Source: Salvator merianae (taxonomy: Eukaryota > Chordata > Lepidosauria > Squamata > Teiidae). From it: a DNA stretch of 64,000 nt. The DNA lies in NCBI GenBank assembly GCA_003586115.2, contig QVOM02000090.1, forward strand, positions 8,992,081 through 9,056,080, in the 5' to 3' direction. The notes beneath the pieces were generated by a model. The model was not told where the DNA came from. It searched no databases and saw only the letters and a list, made by a program, of their open reading frames with translations. The translations under genes and the position numbers were made by a program. Of the stretch, positions 1 through 12,035 are shown one piece after another. Each line of letters opens with the position of its first letter. Position 1 is the stretch's first letter.

Positions 1-55
1 AAGGGGAGGGGAGGGAAGGGAAGGGAAGGGAAGGGAAGGGAAGGGAAGGGAAGGG
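1..55. repeat. (AAGGG)n microsatellite, cut by window edge
   Basis: About ten AAGGG/GAGGG units in an unbroken purine run. The first units are imperfect and the rest regular. The array begins at the window edge, so its full length is unknown. Confidence 0.95.
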
Positions 56-219
56 TTTGCATGTCCTGGTGGGGTCCTTGATTTACCTCTCCCTTTTCAT
101 CACTGATGTTACTTGCGTTAAGTCTCTAGGACACTGTTAGCCATTCTTGAAATAAACACACCAAATTGCAAAGTGCTTTGGTGCATAACTATCTGATTGA
201 TAAACTTACATCTCCCTTA

Positions 220-1090
220 TGTCGCAGTAGATACAGTGGAGCTGAGAGCTGATTCTAAAATCTCAGTTAAAAAAAACACGACAGCAGCTCGTAACCTGGA
301 GCAGGTGTACAGGTCCCATACAAATATACGGGCAAAAAAGGTTTAATCCACTCCGCCTCCTTCTACACCACAGTTAAATCCCAGCAGCAGGACTGTGTTT
401 ATGTTACCTCCAATGACTGCCTCCACGCCTTGTGCTCTGAATTTGCCATGCCTTGGAACCTTCTCTGCGTGACTCTTTCCAAATCTAATCTAACCTGGGT
501 TTTTTGACGGCACTCCTGCCGTTGCAGGCGCTGAGCGTCTAATGCCTGTGTTTGATTGTGAACGGACGTGACCGGATAGGTTCGATGGAATGTGCTCATC
601 CTTTCCCACTCGGAAGCCAAGGAAGCCAATTTGGAAGTGACCGGCCACTGGGATCCTGTGGCTGATAGCATGGAAATAATTCACAGGCTGTTATTTTCTT
701 AGATTATCATAGATTTTTCGAGGCCGTCCACAGCCGTGCGAATCACGGCACAGGCCACAGAATGGCAATCAGCCATTCCTGCACCGAGTCCCAAGGTTAA
801 TTTGCCTGGCTTTTCGACAGGAGTCCGCTAGCATCCCTCTCCAGCATTCTGCAGGCTTTTCTGGGATGGTTAAATCACTTCCATTGCTCGGCTTTGACAG
901 ACAGGCTTCTATTAGCAGACTACTTTCAAACACCACCAGGCTGGGTGGCCACTTAACACATTTACCACAGAAAAGAAGAAATGCATTGCAGAGAGCTAGA
1001 GTAAAAGAGGGCAAAGATGTGCATAAAATTTGCACGTGCTAATTTCAGTCGGCAGATGCAATTAACAATAATGATGATAATTGAAAGAAA
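220..1090. promoter_or_regulatory. Unique stretch, possible conserved noncoding element cluster
   Basis: No repeat family or gene was recognised. The block has balanced composition, several retained CpGs (around 510-730) and dense homeodomain/SOX-like words near 1050-1085 (TGCAATTAACAATAATG, GATAATTG). Overlapping minus-strand ORFs of 64-90 codons lack codon-like character. This is how vertebrate developmental enhancers often look, but the call is inference without an alignment. Confidence 0.3.
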
Positions 1091-2790
1091 AATATAACGT
1101 TGGCTTTGCCATTAGATGCCATCTAATCATGCCTGACTCTTGGCAAGGGTATAGGCAGATGCTTGCCATTTTGATATGTCTTTGGTATCATCTTGTTGCT
1201 CTTTCAAAGACATTCTGGCAGTCTGATCTCATTCATTCGCTTTGCCCTTCGTCTTCCCTTTTTTCTGCTCTCTGAACCTTTCACCCCTGTTGGTACTGTC
1301 CTCAGGTCATTGGGCTACTGAGCCCACCACAGCAGGAGGGAAAAGTATAATACTCCTCAATATAGTGAGGAAGATGGTGAGCTGTGTGCCAGTGGTTTCG
1401 ATGCTCAGGTGCCAACTGCTGATGGGTCAAGTCCTGCTTTACCTACTTCTATTTCTTTCGACTGGAACTTGGACATCACTGCCTTTCAAATCAATGACAT
1501 TTGTTGATTGGTACATGGATCTGAATTATTTCTCATCGTAGAGTGATCCTTTCAGTGCTGGTCACAACTGGAAATGGTGCACAGAAAATAGTAATGAAAA
1601 CACCTAAAAGTATAAACTGTCTTCCTTTACAGAAAATATCAGAGATGGACATTTGGGAATACCTTAGGTCTGTGACAGGTGAGTCATTCCTCATCACACA
1701 CAATGATATTTGATAGCGGGATTCAGGTACGATCAGACATGATATCGAATAACCTGATTATCACACTGAAGGGTGGAATACCTTCCTACTTCCAGCACTG
1801 GCAGATGCCATTAAACTGGCTTAGCGGTGGGGGAAGGGTGAAGTTTCTCCATGTTGTTCTCTGTAATGAAGAATATGTAACTGTTCTGCTGGGGTCATTT
1901 TGCAGTGACTTCTTTCAGGGGCTCCACACATTCACAAGGATATGCCATGTCCTACTTTAAAAAGAAAATTGTGCAGAGAACTCAGTTTAATGTCCCACAG
2001 TATCTCATGGTTGATGCAGGTGCCTTTGGGAGTACTATGGGAAACAGAAATGACCCTTGCTGCTGAAGTAGCCTTCTGCTGCCATTGCTCGCTACAAGAG
2101 GAGGGGGATCTCCAGAAGGCTCATTGACCTAGGTTCCCTCAGACATGGAGCTGGGATTGATCTGAGGAATGAACCTCAGAAGATCACAGAATTCGTTGGC
2201 CACACAGCCCCTCAGATGATGTTTAGGCCCACCAAGAGACCCTTTCCACACTAGTGAGTGTGCATTACTCTGGAGGAACCTAGAAGTAGCCCACTCCGAG
2301 GGCTGTCTACACTCAGACAGCCCATTGTAGCTCATTTCAGCCGCTGGCTTTGAAGCTGGCAAGGAGTCTTCGAAGACCAAGAACTTTTATTCCCAGCTTT
2401 TTCTGTTTCCATGAGGGCCCATTTTGGAGGTGCACTGACTTCCTGCGGCACTTCCAAAACGAATCTCCCCAAGTATTCTGGCCCACAGGGGTGTGCTGTC
2501 TGCATATCTTTCATAGTACAGAATACGGATTCTAGTTCAGTTGTTGATCTCTTTAAAGAATTCCACAGCAGGACCAGAATACAGTACCATTTTGGTACCA
2601 TATCCTAGTCCATCACTTTATCTTGTGCAGATGAAGTGGTCTAAGGGTGAAGTGGGGCTTTCATAATTCTGCAACAGATCTGGAAGGATGGATCAAGGAT
2701 CTAGGAATCAAGGAGATATCTTCAAAGAATGAGACTAACTCCAAGTAGCATTGGGTTTTGCAGTTATGGAATTTTTGGTTTGTCTATTTT
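1091..2790. other. Unassigned, no gene or repeat recognised
   Basis: ORFs on both strands stay under 100 codons and overlap one another. None shows a domain or splice-flanked exon. A short inverted pair (CTGTCTAC...CAGACAG) sits near 2305-2320. Confidence 0.6.
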
Positions 2791-3984
2791 GGTATATTCA
2801 AAATCTCTTGTGCTTCTTTTGGTACCATACCTAATATGCCAATCCATTGAACACCTTCATACCATAGGTGGAGATAACATCCTTAGTGTGTGATTTCAGT
2901 GCATGAGCTAATGAGGTGGCCCACCATTTTGTCTGGTATTTTCAATTTTAGCCTTCATGTTTGTTTGTAGGGTCTGCTCTTAGTTCCACGTATTTGGCCT
3001 TCAGTCTCTTTTTTCAGTGCTACGCTCTGCGGTCATTTCTAGCTGTTTTCCTTATCTGGTTCTGCTTTGATGCTTTTCGTGTACTGATCATTCAGTTGTT
3101 CTTTCCAATCACATTTTTGTTGTGACATTTTATCAGAATCTTTTATCTCATGGGTTCTTAAGATGCCTTCTTTGCATATATCCATTAGCATCTTTTTCTT
3201 TGCTCTGCTTCATGTAATCACCTACACCTCTTTCCTGTTTAACTATCTCACTTGCAATAGCTTTCAGCCCCAATGTTGTATGATAGGTTTAGCCAATCAA
3301 CATTACTTGTAGGCTGTAATGCACAATTTGCTACCATAAGCCTTTGGGTTTTTCAATCCAACCAATCTAATTTGGCTTGAGTCTAGTCAACCATTTCTGC
3401 ACTTTACTGAATCACTGGTAGGGGCTGGTGTTTATGAGCACTGAACCTCAGGATATCTCAGTGACGAAATAACAAGAACTCATAAATAAATTTTAAAAAT
3501 GGTTTGTGAATCGTCATAGGTTCTAGCAAATAAGAGTCTCTCTCAGTAAATAGGGAAGGAAAATAAAGGAAAGAGAAAAAAAATCAAAAGCCAAGAAAGA
3601 CTTGACTCAGAGAGTCCATATGGATCCCAAGAAACCCATCTGCGTCAAGCACAATTCTGGAAAAGTACTTTAAAGCTGAATATTGATCGAAGATTTTTGA
3701 AATGTACTGCTTTAGAAGATGGAAGTGAAGAGTTAAACTAGATTCATAATTTCTCAATACTTTCATTCCTGTTTAAGCAGGCATGTGTTGGTATTGGATT
3801 TTCATTTTCTGTTTCTCGTTGGTGTGGTGGAAAGACAGGCCCTTTCTGCACTGATTATGGATTATATATCCCAAAATAAGGACCTGCCATCCACATGCTA
3901 GTGAGGGAGGGAAGGAAACAGCTAAGGAAACAGTTTCGCCTCCCCACTTTCAGGCAATGTTAATGTTTTTATTTATGTGCATTT
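2791..3984. other. AT-rich unassigned stretch, possible very old LINE remnant
   Basis: The minus strand near 2860-3010 has a short run that reads like protein (WWATSLAHALK and neighbours), interrupted by stops on both sides. I cannot assign it to a family. The remainder shows no repeat or exon I recognise. Confidence 0.35.
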
Positions 3985-4180
3985 TGCATTCTGTTTTTAT
4001 TGCTGTAACCTGTCCTGAGACCTTTGGGTATAACGTGGGATAAAAATGCAAACAAACAAACATTTTAAATACATTTTAGTTATATGCTATATATTTTATC
4101 TTTTTATTGTTGTGACCCTTCCTGGGACCCTTGGGTGAAGGGTAGGATATAAATTCTTTAATATAAACAAATAAATATTT
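3985..4180 (+). mobile_element. Two successive L2-type LINE 3' tails
   Basis: Two copies of the motif 'TGTRACCYGYCCTGRGACCYTTGGG...GGGATAWAAAT' followed by A-rich AAACAAACA / ATAAACAAATAAAT tails (about 3991-4062 and 4092-4178). This pattern ends L2-like LINEs in squamates (family knowledge). The same tail recurs at 10.45 and 58.9 kb, and on the minus strand at 24.6 kb. No coding part remains. Confidence 0.6.
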
Positions 4181-5652
4181 GAAGATGTGAACACAGATGG
4201 ATCTTGAAACAGCATTTTGAGGTTCTTCTTTTCCCAGTAAATAGGAACACTCTGGAGAATCTTGCCTAGCTGAAATGTTGTATCTACTACGTACATTTTC
4301 TGTTACTGACGTGTAACAGGAGCAGCTAGGCAGTCACTTGAAATAGGGACTTGAAAGAAGCGTAGGGAAAAAAACGTAGGGAAGGGTGAGGATTTCCCAA
4401 ACAGACCCCAAATGCTGGGGTAGCAGTTTTATGTGTGCACAATAACTGCAATGCTTGAGTGGAGGGAGAGGAGATGGGAAACGAAAGGTTTTTTTTTTTC
4501 TTCTTTTTTAAAGGCCTCTGTGTTTACTGATCTGTACATGCACACACAAGGTGGAGAGAGATGAATGCTTAATTTCCCCATGGATTTCACTCCCGCTTGC
4601 TGCAAACTTGTGAACAAAATGACCGGCCATGCATTGAACTGGCTTACACAGCTCCCCATATGGAAGTGGAGATAATCCAGAATTCTGCTTTGTACTCGCT
4701 GGTAGAATGAGAAGAAAAAGAGAAAGAGAGAGAGAGAGAGTGTACTGGAGGGAGAGACTAAAAAAGGAGGGGGGTTACTTTGAACTAGAGGAGGTAGGCC
4801 CTGATTCTAAGAACATTTTAGTCCAGAGTAGGGAAAGGAATTTGTAGCCAGGATGTCTTCCTTCTATAGTCTCCCCATGCATATATGAGGCCACCCTTTA
4901 CTCTGTTCAAGGCTGTTGTGCGCACTTGTAAAAAGGGTGTGTTGTGCCATGAAGACTTGTAAGAAAAGATAGAGTACAAAGAAAAGGCAGGGATTATGGG
5001 AAAGGTCAGAGGTTATAGTGGATTAGGGTGATGTTGGCTTAAGAGGGCATATAGGTGACCATACTTTTCTGTTCTTAGGAAGATCGTCTTAATTGATGGG
5101 GCTGAGAGGGATATATTTCCCTCTGTTTCTCTTTCTAACTCACTTTCCTGCTCTCTTTCATGTTTTCATTTATTATACTGTTGCACATGAGTAAGTACAT
5201 GGAAAGAAACCTTCAGCTAATCAACAGACATGTCTTGGAAAATAGTCCGCTGATTCCTCTTTGCAAATATCTCGGTTCTTATGTTGCTGGGATTTGTTTG
5301 CTTACACATTGGTTGGGATTTACGGGAAGTGGAGTTCATCAATATTACATCTAGAAGACAGCAGGCATCACAGCGTGATGGATATTAGTACTGAAGCCTA
5401 TCTATGTGGACACACATAGGATTTGACTCCCCCTGAAAGTATAGGTTTTCCTCCTAAACATACCTAGCACTAATCCTGAGTCAGCTTTTGCGGGATACAG
5501 AAGGACTGAAGACACCTTTAGCAAGTGGAACCAAGGTTGGTAACACACCTTGATAAAGCTGCATGATCAGCACACGTTTCTGTTGAAATGATTATTCCTT
5601 TGGGGTGAACCTACCACAATGTGCAGGTTCAGACTTTATAATGATGATCTGG
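4181..5652. other. Unassigned; holds an (AG)n tract
   Basis: A poly-T run sits near 4489-4499 and an (AG)n run at 4708-4741. No other feature is supported. The longest ORF is 76 codons. Confidence 0.6.
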
Positions 5653-5765
5653 GTAGGTCATTCACCTTGCGAGTGTTGCTGGTCCGGTACGGGGCTAATC
5701 CAGCGCTTGTAGTGCGAATGACCGCCACTGAACTTCAACCTGACCAGCCCCGTATGGTATTATTA
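5653..5765. repeat. Imperfect nested inverted repeat
   Basis: GGTACGGGGCT (5686-5696) pairs with AGCCCCGTATG (5746-5756), 10 of 11 positions. GGTCATTC near 5656 pairs with GAATGACC near 5716. The arms interleave rather than nest cleanly, so this may be a decayed MITE or chance. It directly abuts the CR1 tail that follows. Confidence 0.3.
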
Positions 5766-5769
5766 TGCC

Positions 5770-6035
5770 ATAAGAACATAAGAACATGAGAGGAGCCCTG
5801 CTGGATCAGGCCGCAGACCATCTAGTCCAGCATTCTGTTTCACACAGCAGTCCACCAGTTGCTTCTGGGCATTCTCAAGCAGAATATAAAGGCAAAACCT
5901 TCACCTGCTCTTGACTCCTCGCAAATGGTTTTACAGACATCCTGCCTGTCTCTCCAGGCTGGAGGCAGTACCTAGGCATCCATTCTAGTAGCCATTGATA
6001 CACCTGGCCTCCATGAATCTGTCCAGTCAGGTAAG
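5770..6035 (-). mobile_element. CR1-type LINE 3' end
   Basis: On the plus strand it begins TAAGAACATAAGAACATGAG and continues GCCCTGCTGGATCAGGCC, then CATCTAGTCCAGCATTCTGT. Read on the minus strand this is the CR1-like 3' end of reptiles, closing with an ATGTTCTT-type octamer tail. The last recognisable part is the CCATGAATCTGTCC segment near 6010. It is truncated, with no ORF. A sister copy lies at 39133-39405. Confidence 0.8.
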
Positions 6036-6180
6036 CGCGAATCCACCCTCAGATGTCGTTAGACTGAAACTTCCAGTACCTCCTGCTGTTGATCATCCTG
6101 GTGAAGTTGTGGGATATTGCAACTGAGCAACCCCTGGAGGACTACCCATTTACTACTCCTTGTCTGCACAGTTTTGCAGG

Positions 6181-6277
6181 AATTCTTTGAGCTTCAGGCA
6201 GGACTTTTTTCCCAGCCAAATCTGGAGATGCTGGGGACTGGAACTGGGATTCTTTATATGCCAAAGCATGCAGGTTA
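6181..6277 (-). mobile_element. tRNA-derived SINE remnant
   Basis: The order TTCAGGCAGGACTTTTTTCCCAGC, GGAGATGCTGGGGACTGGAAC and ATGCCAAAGCATGCAGG matches the squamate SINE whose minus strand reads as a tRNA-like head (GCATGC...CCCAGGTTCAATCCCCGGCATCTCC in the consensus I recall). Box B is degenerate. An ORF of 155 codons spans this area but crosses the SINE and is not a gene. Confidence 0.5.
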
Positions 6278-7110
6278 TCACAGAGCAATAACCCGTCTCT
6301 CCTATAGACATGATATCGTATGCAGAACACCAACTAACAGAGCATCAAGTCATACAGGGTACAATCAAGAGATGGTCTTATTTTGTTCAGGTCTATGGAT
6401 AGAGCACAGTGCGTCAGATTATGCTGTCATGTTTCTGTACTACGAAATTCACCCCACATTTTCACATGGTGCCTCACTGACCATTTCTCATAGACAGAAG
6501 TGGACTTTTGTTCTCGAGCAGAAAACAATTCTGTCTCCTGTTCGGCAGGAGGCTGATGCAGTGAGAGTTTGGGGCGCGTGTTGAGCAAGTAATGTAAGCC
6601 TTTCAGCAAAGGGAGAATTGGTCATGTAGTGGTGTGCGTGTGCGCGCCTGTCCCTTGCTCCCTCGGTGTCAGAGCCGCACGGCTGATAGGACACAGTGAT
6701 AGATCTGCCTTGGACACACTCTACAATAGCTCTCAGACAGTCTATTAGGCAGTGATTGTCTGCCAGCCAGCCCAGCCAGGGCTGTGTGCTGCCACTGATA
6801 ATGGCAGAGAACAAAGATGGCAGCTGCTTTGTGGAGGAACAGATTTGTGGTAAATCGAGATAAAATAAAGAGGAAGAAGAAAGGAGGGCTGGGAGGGGGA
6901 AGGAGAGAGGGGGGAGGTGGTAGTGGGGTGTGTGCAGGGAGGGAGGGAGAGAAACAGTGAGGGGGCTGCGTGGAAGTTGTCAGTTTTCTGAGAGTATTTT
7001 GGAGCCTGCGTGGGGAGGGGAAGGAAGAGAAATGCATGGATGCGAAAAGGCTGCAGTGCAGAAAGAGAGAAAAAAAGGAAATCATTGCAAGCTGCCGGCA
7101 TCTCCTGATA
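6278..7110. promoter_or_regulatory. Unique block, possible regulatory element, ending purine-rich
   Basis: From about 6550 to 6860 the sequence is unique, CpG-retaining and GC-balanced, with words such as AACAAAGATGGCAGC and TGTGGTAAATCGAGATAAAATAAAG. From 6862 to 6960 it becomes purine-rich on the plus strand. The minus-strand ORFs (up to 148 codons) translate this purine tract into P/S/L-rich low complexity and are rejected. Confidence 0.25.
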
Positions 7111-8423
7111 AGCATTACAACACGGAGGCTGTTGGGCAGTGGTGGGGAGAGATTCCCCCTGGGTTTCTATCTCTGCCTGGATGTTTCACGCTCTTCCCAA
7201 GATGCATGACCGCAGGTACCCCTGGGGCGGCAAAGGGGATACATGATTTGCTGCTGGCTGGATGGGGGTGAGCATGAAAACGTTTGCCAACATCCCCCCC
7301 CCTGGCACCTTTGAGATGACCTGTTCAGCCTGCAGTGCGTGCTTTGCACACAGAGATTCCAGTTTCATTCCCCGACCTCTCAAGTTTAGAGAAAGTTCGA
7401 TATCTGGCGAAGAAAAAGATGGCTCCAGGAGTAGAGGAGAGGCAGAGAAGGGTAGAGGCTGCATGCTGCATCAGACCCTAAGGCCGCTTCTGCATGGTAC
7501 ACTGGACTGTACTAGCAGGGCTGGGGATTGTTGTTGGCCACATGGGCCTTTCACATGGGGAACTCTCTGGCATGAAAACTGTCCTAGGGCAGGTGCCAGC
7601 AGGAGGCCACGTGAGCACTGGAGTGGGCCATGCAGTCTGGAACTATTTTTCTGGGCTTCAGAAATGGCCCATCGCCAGGACTGCTTCCAGGTGTGCTGAC
7701 AAAGTTGCCCCGGCTTGCAACTTCAGAGTTTGGGGAACTTCCTTCCCCTGGTCTCTGAAGGTAGGGCTGGAAGGACAGTTGTTTTGTGAATGGCTGCTGG
7801 CATTCTCTGTGGCCAGTCTAGTGTCTCTGGCCTGAACCTTCGCTGCGAAGTGCACCAAGGAATGCAGTATGGAAGTTCCCTCCAATTCCCTGGGTTTGAA
7901 TCCTTTCTTGTCCCTGAAACTCACTGGGTGTTCTAGAAACTTCCATTCCACCTAACTTTCCTTACCTGCTTGTTGCAAAGATAAAACTGAGGGGACGAGG
8001 ATACGTTGTCCTGGGCTCCTGGGCTCCAATATGCAGTGAAGGCACCTTGAAAGAGGCCAGTTTTCATTATTCCTAGGGGTGACTAGCTGATCTGAAGGCC
8101 TGATTAAGGTGTGCCTTTACTGCATAAAGGAGACACTGGCCAAATAATTGAATATTGGGATAAGTCGAACCGAGTGCTTGATAGGAGGTAAAAAGCATGT
8201 TTCTGTGCCTTTAAGAGCACACGCTTATGCCGTTCAAGTCAAAGAGCAAGTAAAAGGACACACTACTTCCTTCCTCGTCGCTTGGCCACATAAGAGAGAA
8301 GTTGAAGTTAATAGCGAATATGGATTCTTAGGCTAGGCAAAAAGGCAAGCATCATTGCATTGATGAACCTCAAGGGCAAGTTTCCTCCAAACCCATTTAA
8401 GTTGAAAAATCATAAAGGATAAT
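7111..8423. other. Unassigned, no gene seen
   Basis: A short poly-C run lies near 7293-7302. Text near 7481 (AAGGCCGCTTCTGCATGG) resembles the end of a TIR transposon such as the one at 62447, but no partner end was found. ORFs up to 145 codons overlap on several frames without conserved features. Confidence 0.5.
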
Positions 8424-8429
8424 TTTTAA

Positions 8430-8545
8430 AAAATCAAATCAAATCAAATCAAATCAAATCAAGGCAAAGCAAAGCAAAGCGAAGCAAAGCGAAGCGAAGC
8501 GAAGCGAAGCAAAGCAAAGCAAAGCAAAGCAAAGCAAAGCAAAAG
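8430..8545. repeat. Compound pentanucleotide array (AAATC)n / (AAAGC)n
   Basis: Six AAATC units pass directly into about sixteen AAAGC units, several changed to GAAGC in a cluster around 8480-8510. The sharp switch of unit inside one array shows one pentamer giving rise to another by point change and expansion. Confidence 0.95.
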
Positions 8546-10447
8546 AGCATGCTGTCCAAGATGTAATCTCAAGATTTCCTGGGAAATAAGAAGAATGAGT
8601 GGGAGGAAGGTATGGTTTTTCAGGTGCTTTCTGGAAGTGCTTGTTGCATCAGTTGCTGATACTAACTTAGTTCACAAAAGCTTTCATTTGCAAAGACTTT
8701 ATAAGGCTAATGGAAACTTAGGAAACACATTCTGGAAAAGTGGAATGAATACTAGGGGAACCTGCATTCATATGTGCTGGTTGGGGGGGTCGGGGGAGGT
8801 AAAAATTAAAATAAAAAAATGCTTCCAAACAAGAAATGGAACAGAGAATATTTGTAGCATGTCTGTGGAGGTCTGTGGATTGGAACTTTTAGAGCCTCTG
8901 TCTGGGTGTCCCGCTTTGATCTCACTGAAGTGCACTTTGGAACAAAAGGGAAGTTTCTAACCACAGTATCCCTCATCCCCCCTCCCTCCTAGAACTGATC
9001 TGTGGAACATTGTGCTATTATTATTAAAATAAGCGCCTGCTTTGTTCGTTTTCATTTCAAACATCCTTACTGCATCCTTCGCTATGAATCCCAGGACATT
9101 TCACACAGCAGTTCTGGAAACCGTATAATTAGGTATATTGGTCTACATGTTATAAAGCAACCTGTAGGGGAAAAAGAAGAGCCAACCTTCAAAATAAACC
9201 CTGCAGTCTGGAAAAACTAGTTGGGAAAGTCTGGTAGAATTGTTGGGCTCTTCTGCGGCTGGGTTGCCCTGTGCTTGTCTCACGGGCTAGGGGGGCTGGT
9301 GGGACAGCTTCCCACTGCCACCTGCTCCCCCAGGATGACCCCATCCACTCCCATCACCACTGCAGCATAGGTGGAGCATATAATGGAGGGTCCAGGTCTC
9401 TGCTCCAGGCTCTGAACCTGCTCCAGCGTCTCCCAAAATGGTCCTGGAAAGTACTTTTTAACACAATGCAATTCATTCGTTGTTGAGTCCTTGCCTTTTT
9501 GAGGGTCTCTTTTCCCTTTTGATCCATTTTTTGGATATGACACAGACGCAACAAATACTACAGCTGTCTTTGGAGAGACTTCAAAGGAAGCTTACAAAGC
9601 TGTTTTTACTAGCGGGAAGGGCTTCTGTCTGCCCTCACCTGCACCAGCCGCCGCTGGGACAGGTGAAGGAAAGAGGCAACGGTGCCTACAGCAGCATGCT
9701 TTACTGCAGTCTGTCTTGGTTTGTCTTGAAGTAAAATTGCTTCTTCTCATCCTGACATCATGCTGAAAATTTGAAGATGTGACTACGATTACAAGGCTAA
9801 GGCACTCAGAAGAAAGAGGAGATAAGACTTTGATAAGCGATGGGAAAACATATTGGAATGAATAGTTCCTTATATGTTCTAGATGTGGATAATGTTTCTT
9901 TAGCCACTCTTTAAACCTCTGGAATCATATACCCTGAGACAAATAACATGATACAACATATAATAAAGAATTAATGCATTCACAGGAAAACAGGAGTTAA
10001 AATGCTTCAGCCTTTGAACATCTCATATACAGAAGCTTGCTTGGACTTTTTCATCTGGTTAACTGCTCTCTGCTGGCCTGAATATGGAAGGATCTTATCT
10101 TGTCACTGTTTAAATTGCATAGCCAGGTTGTTCTTCTTCTACGGTGGAAAGGGTTTGGCAGCCTTTCAGCTACGAGATTCTGTTAAGATTCATTCAAAAG
10201 GTCACAAATCAATACTTTGGTTAACTTCAGCTTCATAGGTCATCTCAGGACATTTATTCCTATAACATTAGCCTAAAAGAAAACCATCCAGCACAACCTC
10301 TTTGTCCAGAAAACCCCAAGGAGAAAGCTTAAAGCTTGAGCGCAGATGAGAATCGACTGATGAGAAGTCTGATGTGCAAGTCTTCCCTCTCCAAGCCAGC
10401 CTTTAATAGTTTTCTTTTTCCTACAGTCCTGTAGCTGCTTATTTTAT
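8546..10447. other. Unassigned, no gene seen
   Basis: A G-rich patch sits near 8782-8798. ORFs reach 121 codons (8595-8960) but contain no domain, signal or repeat. No transposon is recognised. Confidence 0.55.
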
Positions 10448-10591
10448 TGAGTGTTTGTATACTTTGATTAAGTATGTTTTATGCCTCTTGATTGTTTGTT
10501 TACCACCCTGAGACCTTGGTGATAGGGAAGTACATACCCAACTCAACCCAACCCAACTCAACTCAACTCAACCCAACCCAACCCAACCCAA
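10448..10591 (+). mobile_element. L2-type LINE 3' tail with (AACCC/AACTC)n
   Basis: TTGTTTACCACCCTGAGACC and GATAGGGAAGTACATACCC form a diverged L2-type terminus. It is followed from 10536 by CAACT/CAACC pentamers. The microsatellite probably grew from the LINE tail. Confidence 0.55.
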
Positions 10592-10702
10592 TGCAGGGCC
10601 TACTGTAGACTGTAGTAACATGCAGGTAGCAGGTCTCTATTCCAGCATATTTCCCAGAACAAGAGCCAGTGTGGAAAGGGACTGAACTAAACTTTACCGA
10701 TT

Positions 10703-10813
10703 ATTTTTTCAGCTCTTATTAGTCTTAATTATGCCAGTTACCACTAATGATAGTGGTATTTTTTCCAGCTCTTAGTAGCCTTAATTATGCCAGTTACCAC
10801 TAATGATAGTGGT
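10703..10813. repeat. Tandem duplication, 55-56 bp unit, two copies
   Basis: Unit 1 is 10703-10757 and unit 2 is 10758-10813. They differ at a few positions and share the end TTACCACTAATGATAGTGGT. Each unit carries the small palindrome CCACTAATGATAGTGG. Confidence 0.9.
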
Positions 10814-10924
10814 ATTTTCACCAACACAAAATTGAAAACTTTTATGTTGGTGAAAGCTGTTCCATTGCTTCTAATCTGTCTGTACAAGTATTTCCTGTTT
10901 GGATGCCTTTATTACCTTTAGCCG

Positions 10925-10995
10925 AAGGAACGTAATCTCATGTTGGAGTAGGTATATCTTTGGTCTGATCTAGCAGGGGTCTCCTGCTTTTGTGA
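10925..10995 (+). mobile_element. Fragment of CR1-type 3' end
   Basis: TTTGGTCTGATCTAGCAGGGGTC is the plus-strand version of the CCTGCTGGATCAG motif seen at 5770. Little else survives. Confidence 0.4.
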
Positions 10996-11804
10996 GACTG
11001 CCACAATTGCAAACAGAGGTGCTTGAATTCCTCCATTGAGCAGGGAAATGGTTCATCTGACCTCTACAAATCGTTCAAAGTCTATATGGATTTTTTGGGT
11101 CTCTGCCTTTTCAGCTGGCAGAGGCACCTTGTGGTTCAGAATGATGTTTGAAGAGATCCAAGGGTGACTTGCAATCAAAGCCTCAGCCCTTTCCCCTTTG
11201 CATGGCTGCCCCAATCCAAGGACCATCATTATTTGTAATTGTAAACTGCTTTGGCAAACTGTGCTAGTTAAAATCAGGAGAAAATGTTGAGAGATCTTCT
11301 CAACAATTCACCTTCATAGGTATCTTTTTCTTTTCGTTTCTTTTTTGCAATCTGCAGCCACACTAGTGTTCTCCAAATAAAGTGCAACAATATTGCTATT
11401 GATTGCTTCTCTCCCACATTTCATTCTCTTAGGGTGATTCCACTTGTGGAAGGGAGGCTCCTAGTACAATTGCTGATCCTGCCTACCAGCCAGTGCGGAA
11501 TTGACCTTTAATATCAGATACTGGTTAGTAGACTTCATACTTGGCCTTTAAGTAATTTTTTAACCCTCGGTATGAGCGTGCCTGAGCACTGAACCCATTG
11601 AAAAGAATACAGATTCATGAAAAGGCATTAAAAACAGAAGGGCAGAAGAAGGCAAGATGTAAATATTTTAAAATAAAAGAGAAAATCAAGCCCATAAAAC
11701 GTGCTTTGAGAACAGCTATGAGCCAGTTTATGTTGAATCCTGGAGCTCAGATCTGGAACAGGTGAATCACAGAAAGGAGCTCATCTAGTTCAGGTAGGTT
11801 CACT
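10996..11804. other. Unassigned, no gene seen
   Basis: Ordinary unique sequence, with no ORF of 60 codons or more and no recognisable repeat. Confidence 0.6.
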
Positions 11805-11805
11805 C

Positions 11806-12035
11806 TGACCATCCAGATATTGTTGTACTCCAACTCCTATCATCCATGACCAGCAATGCAGGATGGACCTTCCAGCCCATCTGAAGAGCTCAAGTTCATC
11901 TTCCTGAGTTATGATGGACTAGTGCATGATGGACCTTCTAGCCCATCTGAAGAGCTCATCTTCCTGAGTCATGATGGACTAATGCAGGATGGACTTCTAG
12001 CCCATCTGAAGAGCCCAAGTTTATCTTCCTGAGTC
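11806..12035. repeat. Minisatellite of about 60-66 bp, beside a hAT-like scrap
   Basis: Units begin at 11855 (66 bp), 11921 (60 bp) and 11981 (about 55 bp, partial). They share GCCCATCTGAAGAGC and ATCTTCCTGAGT. Unit 2 lacks six bases present in unit 1. The text just before (TTGTTGTACTCCAACTCCTATC at 11819-11840) matches the interior of a common squamate hAT-like MITE, which may have seeded the array. Confidence 0.8.

Noticed and set aside
2860..3010. Protein-like minus-strand patch, possible LINE
   Set aside because: Too short, broken by stops and not assignable to a family.
6117..6584. 155-codon plus-strand ORF
   Set aside because: Crosses the SINE remnant at 6181-6277.
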